DNA of 13,668 nucleotides from Oscillospiraceae bacterium (GTDB lineage: Bacteria > Bacillota > Clostridia > Oscillospirales > Acutalibacteraceae): assembly GCA_003526845.1 (NCBI GenBank), contig DPVM01000005.1, forward strand, positions 353,741 through 367,408, written 5' to 3'. Position 1 is the first letter of the stretch; every line of letters starts with the position of its first letter. Position numbers and translations under genes: made by a program. Below, in pieces: positions 1-6,821 of the stretch. Below the pieces are notes generated by a model. It worked only from the letters and a program-made list of their open reading frames with translations. It was not told the DNA's origin and ran no database searches.

Positions 1-1
1 T

Positions 2-1501
2 TTTGATACAATATGTAATGCGACAGCCGATCGCCAAAATGAGGCATATGAAATTTCAAAAAAATCAGATGCCATGATTGTTATCGGCGGCCGCCATTCA
101 TCAAATACTTGTAAGTTGAGAGATGTCAGCTCCGCTCATTGCAGGTCGTTTTTGATAGAAACGGCAGATGAGCTAAAGAGCATTGACCTTTCACCGTATA
201 ATGTAATTGGTGTTACAGCCGGGGCCTCGACACCCTCGGTAATTATCAAGGAGGTACTCAAATCCATGTCCGAAGAAATTAAAGAAAAGGAAGTTGAAAC
301 AACTTCAGCCGTAACTGAAGAAGTTGTGGAGACAGCAGAAACCGCTGATAAGGCTGTTAAAGAGCCTGCTGTCAAAGCATCTGCTGATGGTGAGGCATCC
401 TTTGAAGAATTACTTAACGAGTCTTTTAAGGAAAACGAAAACAGCAAAGTTGTCACAGGAACAGTTGTAAGCATCACACCTACAGAGGTATATGTTGATG
501 TTCCGGGCAGAAAGCAAACCGGCGTTGTAGCATTCAATGATTTAAGCGCAGAGCCTATCGACAAGTGCGAGGATGTCGTTTCAGTAGGCGACGAAATCGA
601 CCTTGTTATTATGAAAACAGACGATCAGGACGGCGTGCTTAAGCTTTCAAAGAAACTTGTTGACGCACAAAAAGGCTGGGATGACATCGTAGCAGCTAAA
701 GAGAATGATGAAATTCTCGAGGGCACTGTTACTCAGATTATCCGCGGAGGCGTTCTCGTAACAACAAAAGGTACAAGAGTATTTGTTCCCGCATCACTTT
801 CAGGTGTTCCGAGAAATCAAGAGCTTGACTCTATCAAAGGTCAAACAGTCAGATTTAAAATTATCGACATCAATCCTGCAAGAAGAAGAGCAGTCGGCTC
901 AATCAAGGTTGTTGCCGATGCAGAGCGTAAGGAAAAGCAAGATGCAGTATGGGCAACTCTCGAGGTTGGCAAGAAGATGACAGGTACTGTTAAATCTCTT
1001 ACATCATACGGCGCATTTGTTGACCTTGGCGGCATTGACGGAATGATTCACATTTCAGAGCTTTCATGGTCAAGAATCAAGCATCCTTCAGAGGTTGTTA
1101 AGGTTGGCGATACCGTAGAGGTTACAATCAAGGCACTCGACGAGGAAACAAGAAAGATTAGTTTGGGCTTCAAGAATATTGAGGACAGCCCTTGGGAAAT
1201 CATGAAGAGAGATTATCCTGTTGGCTCTGTTGTTGATGCAAGAATCGTAAGTTTTGCTACATTCGGTGCATTCGCTAACATTCTTCCTACAGTTGACGGC
1301 CTTATCCACATCAGCCAAATCTCTTGGGACAGAATCCAAACTCCTCAAGATGTTCTTAAAATCGGTGATGTTGTTAAAGCAAAGATTATCGACATTGATT
1401 ATGACAAGAAGAGAGTTTCTCTTTCAATCAAAGAGCTTCTCGACAAGCCGGAGGAAACAATTCCGGAGCTTGCAGATGACGAGTCTGAAGACGCTGAATA
1501 A
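2..1501 (+). CDS. ispH-rpsA: 4-hydroxy-3-methylbut-2-enyl diphosphate reductase fused to ribosomal protein S1 (5' partial)
   Basis: The reading frame is open from base 2, so the gene enters from the left; the ATG at 74 is internal. The first 88 visible residues are the C-terminal third of IspH, the [4Fe-4S] enzyme making IPP and DMAPP in the last MEP step. Seen are the third cluster cysteine in DTICNATADRQ, the substrate-binding SSN of GGRHSSNT, and GVTAGASTP. After an acidic, Ala/Glu-rich linker come four S1 OB-fold repeats. Counted from Met89 (base 266) they lie at about 61-131, 148-214, 235-304 and 319-389; repeats 3 and 4 carry the classic GAFVDL/GMIHIS and GAFANI/GLIHIS signatures. The tail is acidic. 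IspH-S1 fusions are known in Clostridia. S1 binds mRNA on the 30S subunit. Arginine codons shift from CGC/AGG to almost all AGA after the junction, and an SD/ATG pair sits there. Confidence 0.95.
   Translation, partial: FDTICNATADRQNEAYEISKKSDAMIVIGGRHSSNTCKLRDVSSAHCRSFLIETADELKSIDLSPYNVIGVTAGASTPSVIIKEVLKSMSEEIKEKEVETTSAVTEEVVETAETADKAVKEPAVKASADGEASFEELLNESFKENENSKVVTGTVVSITPTEVYVDVPGRKQTGVVAFNDLSAEPIDKCEDVVSVGDEIDLVIMKTDDQDGVLKLSKKLVDAQKGWDDIVAAKENDEILEGTVTQIIRGGVLVTTKGTRVFVPASLSGVPRNQELDSIKGQTVRFKIIDINPARRRAVGSIKVVADAERKEKQDAVWATLEVGKKMTGTVKSLTSYGAFVDLGGIDGMIHISELSWSRIKHPSEVVKVGDTVEVTIKALDEETRKISLGFKNIEDSPWEIMKRDYPVGSVVDARIVSFATFGAFANILPTVDGLIHISQISWDRIQTPQDVLKIGDVVKAKIIDIDYDKKRVSLSIKELLDKPEETIPELADDESEDAE
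248..268 (+). promoter_or_regulatory. Internal Shine-Dalgarno and in-frame ATG at the IspH/S1 junction
   Basis: AAGGAGGT (248-255) is followed 10 nt later by ATG (266-268), in frame with the fusion. Codons read Lys-Glu-Val before it and Met-Ser-Glu-Glu after it. The ATG lies where free-standing IspH proteins normally end, and would start a self-contained 411-residue four-repeat S1 protein. The sequence shows a good start signal; that it is used is inference. Confidence 0.5.
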
Positions 1502-1510
1502 TTAATACAT

Positions 1511-1549
1511 AAAAGCAATCCTTATACACTGTGTGAGGATTGCTTTTTT
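1511..1549 (+). terminator. Intrinsic terminator after ispH-rpsA
   Basis: An 11-bp perfect stem, AAAAGCAATCC (1511-1521) with GGATTGCTTTT (1537-1547), closes a 15-nt loop and runs into six T residues (1544-1549). It begins 10 nt after the stop codon. The next gene starts only 12 nt after the T run. Confidence 0.9.
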
Positions 1550-1561
1550 AATAGGTGATTT

Positions 1562-2236
1562 ATGGCAATTGAACTTGTTGCTTTTGATTTGGGTTCAACA
1601 TTGTTTGAATACAAAAATATGCCGCTTTCATGGGCGGATTATTATAAAACCGCATTTGAATATGTAAATAATGCGCTTTCGCTCGGCGTGTCTGATGAAA
1701 AAATCAATCATGCCGAATATGTGATGAAAATGTTTAATCCGCGCATCAATCCGCGTGAAATTGACTATCCGCCCGAGTTTATTTTTGCAAGCGCGCTCGA
1801 CGGTTGGAATGTTCCCGATTTAAACAGTGCGATAAATTTGTTTTTTGAGTCATTTAATCTAAAAACCGAAATTTATCCCGATAGCATACCCGTTTTGACT
1901 GCGCTTAAGCAAAAGGGCATCACGCTTGCGGCGCTCACCGATGTTCCTTCCGGTATGCCCGACAGCCTGTATAAAAAGGGGATAAAGTGTTTATTGCCAT
2001 GCTTTGACGATTATCTTTCGTCATGCTCGCTTGGCGTGCGTAAGCCAAATCCTCACGGATTGACTTTGCTTATGCAAAAATACAAATTGCTCCCGAACGA
2101 GGTGCTTTTTGTCGGCGACGAAGATAAGGATTTTGAAACCGCAAAAAATGCAAATTGCTGGTTTATCCGCGTCGATAAAAATAAAAAACACGAAAAATCA
2201 ATTCAAACTGTTGAAAAATTGCTCGAATTGTTTTAA
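1562..2236 (+). CDS. HAD-superfamily hydrolase with altered motif I
   Basis: A 224-residue protein of the haloacid dehalogenase superfamily, probably a cytoplasmic small-molecule phosphatase of unknown substrate. Motif I is FDLGSTL: nucleophile Asp9 is present, but the usual second Asp (+2, general acid/base) is Gly11. Motif II is Thr126 in LAALTDV, motif III is Lys161 in GVRKPNP, and motif IV is GDEDKD with Asp186 and Asp190. The helical stretch at about 18-100 is a C1-type cap like those of phosphoglycolate phosphatase and YjjG relatives. The SD AGGTGA (1553-1558) supports the ATG at 1562. The gene directly follows a terminator, so it depends on readthrough or on an unseen promoter inside ispH-rpsA. 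HAD proteins with DxG in motif I do exist, and some may be non-phosphatase members, so the activity is uncertain. Confidence 0.85.
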   Translation: MAIELVAFDLGSTLFEYKNMPLSWADYYKTAFEYVNNALSLGVSDEKINHAEYVMKMFNPRINPREIDYPPEFIFASALDGWNVPDLNSAINLFFESFNLKTEIYPDSIPVLTALKQKGITLAALTDVPSGMPDSLYKKGIKCLLPCFDDYLSSCSLGVRKPNPHGLTLLMQKYKLLPNEVLFVGDEDKDFETAKNANCWFIRVDKNKKHEKSIQTVEKLLELF

Positions 2237-2257
2237 AATAGTCTTGTAAATAAGAGA

Positions 2258-2297
2258 GGGACTCGGTGCTGCCTTGTGCAGTGCCCGAGTCCCTTTT
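2258..2297. terminator. Hairpin terminator shared by the convergent HAD and DUF4364 genes
   Basis: A 9-bp GC-rich stem, GGGACTCGG (2258-2266) with CCGAGTCCC (2285-2293), carries an inner 4-bp stem CTGC/GCAG (2269-2272/2278-2281). On the plus strand TTTT follows (2294-2297). On the minus strand the downstream tract is TCTCTTATTT, weaker but pyrimidine-rich. It lies between the two stop codons. Confidence 0.85.
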
Positions 2298-2312
2298 GCT
2301 GTTATTTTAATA

Positions 2313-2909
2313 TTAATTATTGAATATCGAATCAATCAGTGTGTTGTAAACTTTTATTGGATCGGCAACAAAGTTGTTCTTAATAAGTTCTGCCTGCTCC
2401 TTCGTTGCGGCGAAAAGCTCAAGCGACAAAAAGTCGGTGTCCTTATCGCTGATTTTCAGTTTAACGGTGTATCCTTTGCCGTTTTCTGCAATTTCAACCT
2501 TGTTTTCGCGCTGATATGCCTCGCGAGCAATGATTGTCTGACAAATTTTGATGCTTTTTTCTCTGACGGTCAGCGGCAAATCGCGCTCAATTAGCTCAAT
2601 TGCGTTTGTGTTTGAGTCAAGGAGTTTAAGCGTTCCGTCGCCGTTTTCCTTGATAACTCCGTTTTTCTTGAGCCTCGATATTGCGTCAGCCGTTTCAAAG
2701 TGATTTGCAATCATTCCTTCATCGACTGTGTCGATTATATTTTGTGCCGTCACCTTGTCGCCGATTGTTGCCACAATGTAACAAACAAGCATATTTATTG
2801 ATGTCACCGAGCGCAAACCGCCGTTTTTCACACCGGCAGTAAATGCGTCAAACCTGAGCCTTGGGTCAGCCTCGTTTTCGTGTAAATTTTGTGTCTTATC
2901 GTTGTTCAT
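2313..2909 (-). CDS. DUF4364 family protein, putative winged-helix regulator
   Basis: A 198-residue soluble protein that I place in the Clostridia-specific DUF4364 family from its overall pattern. The N-terminal half (about 35-100) looks like a winged helix: a hydrophobic helix around INMLVCYIVATIG, a recognition-type segment ETADAISRLKKNGVI, then a wing NGDGTLKLL. The middle carries ERDLPLTVREKSIKI, the family's most recognisable stretch. The C-terminal part is an alternating beta-strand domain with LSLELFAATKEQAELIKNNF. No signal peptide or membrane segment is present. The SD AAGGTGA on the minus strand precedes the ATG at 2909. No function has been established for the family that I know of; DNA binding is inferred from the fold. 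It is transcribed divergently from trmK and could act on the shared promoter region. Confidence 0.7.
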   Translation of the reverse strand: MNNDKTQNLHENEADPRLRFDAFTAGVKNGGLRSVTSINMLVCYIVATIGDKVTAQNIIDTVDEGMIANHFETADAISRLKKNGVIKENGDGTLKLLDSNTNAIELIERDLPLTVREKSIKICQTIIAREAYQRENKVEIAENGKGYTVKLKISDKDTDFLSLELFAATKEQAELIKNNFVADPIKVYNTLIDSIFNN

Positions 2910-2939
2910 TTATGTCACCTTGTTGATTTATTATTGAAT

Positions 2940-2968
2940 ATATTAACATATAATTACTAAACTTGCAA
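2940..2968 (-). promoter_or_regulatory. Possible promoter of the DUF4364 gene
   Basis: On the minus strand TTGCAA (2968-2963) is followed by a 17-bp spacer and TAATAT (2945-2940), a 4/6 match to the -10 consensus. The -35 is the same palindromic hexamer used by the plus-strand trmK promoter. The region is very AT-rich, so chance matches are easy. Confidence 0.4.
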
Positions 2969-2991
2969 ACCTTTAATAAATATTATATAAT
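2963..2991 (+). promoter_or_regulatory. Sigma-A-type promoter for the trmK–eutC operon
   Basis: TTGCAA (2963-2968), 17-bp spacer, perfect TATAAT (2986-2991). The predicted transcription start near 2998 leaves a leader of about 24 nt before the trmK ATG, just enough for the SD AGGA (3011-3014). It is the only well-formed promoter I see in front of the ten-cistron run ending at 12360. Confidence 0.7.
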
Positions 2992-3021
2992 AATTATAAT
3001 TTATTATATTAGGAAAATTAT

Positions 3022-3654
3022 ATGGAATTTTTATCAAAAAGACTTCAGGCTGTCGCAGATTTTGTGCGGCAGGGCGCAAGAGTTGCCGATGTCGGCACGG
3101 ATCACGGATATCTGCCTGTTTATTTGATTGAAAACGGCACTTCACCGTCTGCCGTCGCAAGCGATATTAATGAAGGTCCGCTCAATTCGTGCAAACTGCT
3201 TGTTTCGCAAAGATGCTTGCAGGACAAAATCAAATGTGTGATTTCAAACGGACTTCAAAATATTAATGCCGATGATATCGACGATGTCATAATTGCCGGT
3301 ATGGGCGGTGAGCTTATTGCCGCTATTCTTTCCGATTGCTCGGCGGTTAGGGATAAGCACTTGATTTTAAACCCGATGACTCACAGCGAAATTACACGCT
3401 CTTGGCTTTATCTTAACGGCTTTTTAATCAAAAACGATATAATTGTTAAAGACGGAAAGCATTTTTACAATATCATTGATGCCGAATACGGCGGCGAGCC
3501 GTTTGAGCCGACTCAAACGCAGTGCTTTCTCGGCAATATTTACGATTTTTCGCAGAAAGAATATTTCAATCATCTTTTGAATTATCTGCGCAACAAAGAA
3601 AAAGGCGGCGCCGATTATTCAAAGGTTATCAAAGCAATAGAGGATAAAATATGA
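3022..3654 (+). CDS. trmK: tRNA (adenine(22)-N1)-methyltransferase
   Basis: A 210-residue class I SAM-dependent methyltransferase of the TrmK/YqfN family, which makes m1A22 in the D-loop region of tRNAs, mainly tRNA-Ser and tRNA-Tyr in Bacillus. Seen are the N-terminal FLSKRLQAVADFV helix, SAM motif I VADVGTDHGYLPVYL (about 21-35), the acidic strand end ASDIN (46-50), GMGGELI (93-99), and the active-site loop LNPMTHSEITRSWL (116-129), the counterpart of QPM/NPM in relatives. The protein is somewhat shorter than Bacillus TrmK, with a reduced C-terminal helical part. The SD AGGA (3011-3014) fits the ATG at 3022. Its stop overlaps the nif3 start (ATGA), the usual trmK–nif3 pairing in Firmicutes, so translational coupling is likely. 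Confidence 0.93.
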   Translation: MEFLSKRLQAVADFVRQGARVADVGTDHGYLPVYLIENGTSPSAVASDINEGPLNSCKLLVSQRCLQDKIKCVISNGLQNINADDIDDVIIAGMGGELIAAILSDCSAVRDKHLILNPMTHSEITRSWLYLNGFLIKNDIIVKDGKHFYNIIDAEYGGEPFEPTQTQCFLGNIYDFSQKEYFNHLLNYLRNKEKGGADYSKVIKAIEDKI

Positions 3655-4397
3655 CAACAGTTAAAAATATTTACGATTATATAAATTCAATCGCTCCTTA
3701 CGATACACAGGAGGAGTGGGATAATTCGGGTCACCTTGTCGGCGATTTCAGAAAAGAAGTTAAAAAAGCGGTCCTTGCGCTCGATGCCACAAAGGCTGTT
3801 TGCGCTTTTTCCGCTGACATAGGCGCCGATTTGGTTATTACTCATCATCCGGTTATTTTCAGCGGAATAAAAAGCGTTAAGTCCGACACGGCGGTTTATT
3901 CTCTTGCAAGCTCGGGCATTGCGCACCTTTGCGCACATACAAATTTCGATTTGGCAAACGGCGGTATTAACGATAATCTTGCCGAAATACTCGACTTGCA
4001 GAATACAAAGCATATCGACAGTTCGTTTCTCGTTGTAGGCGACCTTGAAAGCCCGATGAGCATTGATGATTTTGCCGCTCTCGTTGCCGAAAAACTCAAT
4101 TGCGCAGGTATTCGATATACCGATACCGACAAAATTATTTCATCTGTTGCAGTCGGCGGCGGAGCTTGCGGTGAATATATCGACCTTGCTCTTCAAAATG
4201 CCGATTGCTTTGTCACCGGCGATTTGAAGTATCACGAAATGCTTGATGCTTCCGAAAACGGCGACTGCGTAATCAGCGCAGGTCATTTTGAAACCGAAAG
4301 CGCAGCGTTTCTTATGCTCAAAAATAAATTAAGCGGAATTTTTACCGATGTTGAATTTGTTGTCGCACCGCAGGAAAATCCCGTAAAATCAATTTAG
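3651..4397 (+). CDS. Nif3-like dinuclear metal centre protein
   Basis: A 248-residue member of the Nif3/DUF34/YbgI-YqfO family, sometimes annotated as GTP cyclohydrolase 1 type 2. This is the short form, without the PII-like insert of the roughly 370-residue Bacillus YqfO. The metal ligands are visible: His65-His66 in ITHHPVIF, Asp100 in HTNFDLANGG, and His212 and Glu216 in AGHFETES. They match the positions known from E. coli YbgI (His63, His64, Asp101, His215, Glu219). Family members form toroidal hexamers. The physiological reaction is unsettled; the constant link with trmK hints at tRNA or metal-related work. The start codon overlaps the trmK stop by 4 nt (ATGA), and the next gene begins 7 nt after the stop. 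Confidence 0.92.
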   Translation: MTTVKNIYDYINSIAPYDTQEEWDNSGHLVGDFRKEVKKAVLALDATKAVCAFSADIGADLVITHHPVIFSGIKSVKSDTAVYSLASSGIAHLCAHTNFDLANGGINDNLAEILDLQNTKHIDSSFLVVGDLESPMSIDDFAALVAEKLNCAGIRYTDTDKIISSVAVGGGACGEYIDLALQNADCFVTGDLKYHEMLDASENGDCVISAGHFETESAAFLMLKNKLSGIFTDVEFVVAPQENPVKSI

Positions 4398-4404
4398 GTG
4401 AACT

Positions 4405-6087
4405 ATGGCACTCGACGGAATATATTTACATTTATTAAAGAAAGAAATAACACAAAAACTCCTCGGCTTTAGGGTCGACAAAATATATCAACCCTCACGC
4501 GAGGAAATACTTTTTACATTCAGAACATTTGACGGCGTTCAAAAACTGCTTTTGTCGGCAAAGGCGGATTGCCCCGTTATTCAGCTCACACAACAGCATA
4601 TCGAAAATCCGGCGAAGCCGCCCATGCTCACAATGCTCCTGCGAAAGCACCTTTGCGGCGCAAAACTTGTCGATATTAAACAGGACGGATTTGAAAGAAT
4701 ATTAACTCTCGTTTTTGATGCAAAAAACGACCTCGGCGATCCTGTTTCGTTCAGCGTTATTATCGAAATTATGGGCAGATACAGCAATATCGTTCTTGTT
4801 GATGGGTCAAATAAAATTATAGAATGCGTTAAGCGAATTGATGCGCTCAAATCATCTGTTCGTGAAATATTGCCGGGGCTTGAATATAAATTGCCGCCCG
4901 CACAGCACAAAATGAATTTGTTGAGTGATAATTTGGACGATATTAACGATGCAATCAATCACCTCGATATGAAAAAATCAAAAGCGGCGGGTCAGGTTAT
5001 CCAAGGCATTTCACCGATAGTCGCACGCGAGATTGAAAACGGTATGACATTGCAGGAACTGAAAAACGCAATTTCAAATCCGCGTTTCACCGTTGTGTTT
5101 ACAGATAAGCCAAAGGATTTCACATTCTTTATGCCAAAACAGTACGGCTCGCTTTGCGAATATAAGGAGTTTGACAGCCCGAGCGAGCTTGTTGATTATT
5201 TTTATTACGAGCAGGTGCGCATTTCGCGTATCAAACAGCGTTCAAACGATTTGTTTAAGCACCTCACAACAATGCAGGAAAGGGCGGTGCGCAAATCGCT
5301 CAACCGCCAAAACGAGCTCGAGGATTGCAAAGATAAGGATAAATACCGTATCTACGGCGAGCTTATTAACGCAAACCTGCATCGCTTGCAAAAGGGTGCA
5401 CTGTTTTATGATTTGGAAGATTTTTATAATAACAACGCTCCTATCAGAATTCCTGCCGACCCGACATTGTCACCGGTGCAAAATGCTCAAAAATATTATA
5501 AAGAGTACAGAAAAAAGCAGGTTGCAGAATCAAAACTGCACGATTTTATCAGGCAGGCTGACGATGAGGCAAAGTATATCGAGTCCGTTATTGACTCACT
5601 TTCCCGTGCCGAAACCGACAGCGAGATAACAGCCATTAAAACCGAGCTTTACGAAACCGGCTTTCTTTCAAAGCGCGGCAATAAAAATAATAAGCAAAAA
5701 AAGTTGCCGCCGAAGAAATTTGTTACCGACGAGGGTTACACTCTTTATGTCGGGAGAAATAATGTTCAAAACGACCAATTGACTCTTAAAACCGCAAAAA
5801 ATTATGATATGTGGTTTCATGTAAAGGATGCGGCAGGCAGTCATGTTATCGCCGTTGCCGAAAAGGGCAAACCGTTTACCGACAAACTTATCCGTCAGGC
5901 GGCAATGCTTGCGGCGCATAATTCAAAGGCAGGCGCATCATCAAATGTTGCGGTCGATTATACAATAGTAAAAAATGTTCATAAGCCAAACGGCGCAAAA
6001 CCCGGTATGGTTATTTATGACGATTATAATACAGAATATGTCACTCCGAATGAGGAGGAACTCAGCGAGGTAAAGGAAATTGAGTAA
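4405..6087 (+). CDS. rqcH: Ribosome quality control factor RqcH (NFACT family)
   Basis: A 560-residue Rqc2/NEMF homologue, formerly annotated as fibronectin-binding protein FbpA/YloA. RqcH binds stalled 50S subunits and recruits tRNA-Ala to add C-terminal Ala tails that mark nascent chains for ClpXP. Domains in order: NFACT-N (about 1-175, with LRKHL and EIMGRYSNIVL), a helix-hairpin-helix part (about 180-235), a coiled-coil (about 265-430, rich in Lys/Glu/Gln), and NFACT-R (about 440-545, with YTLYVGRNNVQND and DMWFHVKDAAGSHV). In B. subtilis the tRNA-binding Asp-Arg pair is Asp97-Arg98; here those positions are Glu97-Arg98. AGGTGA (4396-4401) overlaps the nif3 stop and serves the ATG at 4405. 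The 3' end overlaps ispD by 8 nt. Confidence 0.94.
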   Translation: MALDGIYLHLLKKEITQKLLGFRVDKIYQPSREEILFTFRTFDGVQKLLLSAKADCPVIQLTQQHIENPAKPPMLTMLLRKHLCGAKLVDIKQDGFERILTLVFDAKNDLGDPVSFSVIIEIMGRYSNIVLVDGSNKIIECVKRIDALKSSVREILPGLEYKLPPAQHKMNLLSDNLDDINDAINHLDMKKSKAAGQVIQGISPIVAREIENGMTLQELKNAISNPRFTVVFTDKPKDFTFFMPKQYGSLCEYKEFDSPSELVDYFYYEQVRISRIKQRSNDLFKHLTTMQERAVRKSLNRQNELEDCKDKDKYRIYGELINANLHRLQKGALFYDLEDFYNNNAPIRIPADPTLSPVQNAQKYYKEYRKKQVAESKLHDFIRQADDEAKYIESVIDSLSRAETDSEITAIKTELYETGFLSKRGNKNNKQKKLPPKKFVTDEGYTLYVGRNNVQNDQLTLKTAKNYDMWFHVKDAAGSHVIAVAEKGKPFTDKLIRQAAMLAAHNSKAGASSNVAVDYTIVKNVHKPNGAKPGMVIYDDYNTEYVTPNEEELSEVKEIE

Positions 6088-6757
6088 TACGGCAATTATT
6101 CTCGGCGCAGGAAATTCCACCCGAATGAAAAGCGAAAAAAGCAAGCTTTTGCTTGAAATCAACGGCAAAACAGTTATTGAACGCAGTGTAAATGCTTTCC
6201 TTTCAATTTCGGACATAGACGAAATTATTGTGGTTGTGCGCGAATGCGATGTAGAGACTTTTTCAAATCTTCTCCCCGACAGCAGAGTCAGCTTTGTTAT
6301 CGGAGGCGATACCCGTCAGCAAAGCGTTAAAAACGCAGTCGATACAGTTGATGACGGTGAGTATATCATTATTCATGACGGCGCTCGTCCGCTTGTTAAT
6401 CCCGATGATATTAAGCACACACTTATAGCTGCCGAAGAATACGGCGCTGCGGCGGTCGGCGTTCCCGTTAAAGATACGATAAAACAGGTCGATTCGCAAG
6501 GCGTAGTTGTCAGCACTCCCGACAGGTCAAGCCTTGTCGCAATTCAAACACCGCAGATTTTTAAAATTGATTTATATAAATCTGCTCTTGAAAAAGCTCA
6601 AAAGGAAGGTATGGATTTTACAGACGATTGCCAGCTTATTGAATATTTCGGCAAAAAGGTTAAAACCGTCGTCGGCAGCTACGACAATATCAAAATTACC
6701 ACACCGGATGATATTCCGCTTGCGGAAAGCCTGCTTAATAAACAGTTGAATAAATAA
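6080..6757 (+). CDS. ispD: 2-C-methyl-D-erythritol 4-phosphate cytidylyltransferase
   Basis: The third MEP-pathway enzyme, joining CTP and MEP to give CDP-ME and pyrophosphate. At 225 residues it has the family's usual length. The CTP-binding loop is IILGAGNSTRM (6-16) with Arg15 and Lys22; most family members have AAG where this has GAG. HDGARPLVNP (99-108) supplies Asp100 and Arg103 for MEP binding. VPVKDTIKQV, TPQIFK, FTDDCQLIEYFG and the final NIKITTPDDI (with its Lys) follow in order. The start is TTG at 6080 inside the rqcH 3' end, with SD GAGGT (6067-6071) 8 nt before it. No ATG gives a complete CTP loop. It pairs with ispF downstream; ispE is not in the window. Confidence 0.95.
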   Translation: MSNTAIILGAGNSTRMKSEKSKLLLEINGKTVIERSVNAFLSISDIDEIIVVVRECDVETFSNLLPDSRVSFVIGGDTRQQSVKNAVDTVDDGEYIIIHDGARPLVNPDDIKHTLIAAEEYGAAAVGVPVKDTIKQVDSQGVVVSTPDRSSLVAIQTPQIFKIDLYKSALEKAQKEGMDFTDDCQLIEYFGKKVKTVVGSYDNIKITTPDDIPLAESLLNKQLNK

Positions 6758-6774
6758 AAAATATTACATATATT

Positions 6775-6806
6775 GCCGCAAACGACAATGCTTGTTTATC
6801 TGCGGC
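6775..6806 (+). other. Hairpin abutting the ispF ribosome binding site
   Basis: GCCGCA (6775-6780) pairs with TGCGGC (6801-6806) around a 20-nt interior holding a small ACAA/TTGT stem (6785-6788/6792-6795). It fills the 64-bp gap between ispD and ispF and ends one base before the SD GGAAAGG (6807-6813). No T run follows, so it is not an ordinary terminator. It may limit ribosome access or protect a processed 5' end. Confidence 0.45.
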
Positions 6807-6821
6807 GGAAAGGCTGAAAAT

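Noticed and set aside
183..202. TTGACC and TATAAT close together in the ispH part, as an internal promoter for S1
   Set aside because: The spacer is only 8 bp, far below the 16-18 bp needed, and no acceptable -35 lies at the right distance from the TATAAT. It would be well placed upstream of the internal start, but the evidence is too weak to list.
136..564. 142-codon open frame on the minus strand opposite ispH-rpsA
   Set aside because: It lies wholly antisense to a firmly identified gene, has a low-complexity Ser/Thr-rich translation and no family resemblance; a shadow of the biased coding strand.
5093..5629. 178-codon plus-strand frame inside rqcH
   Set aside because: Out-of-frame shadow within the coiled-coil region of a certain gene; its translation has no recognisable domain and no SD.
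6792..6821. TTG start giving IspF ten extra residues
   Set aside because: The extension overlaps the SD of the ATG at 6822 and displaces the canonical MRIGHGYDVH N-terminus.
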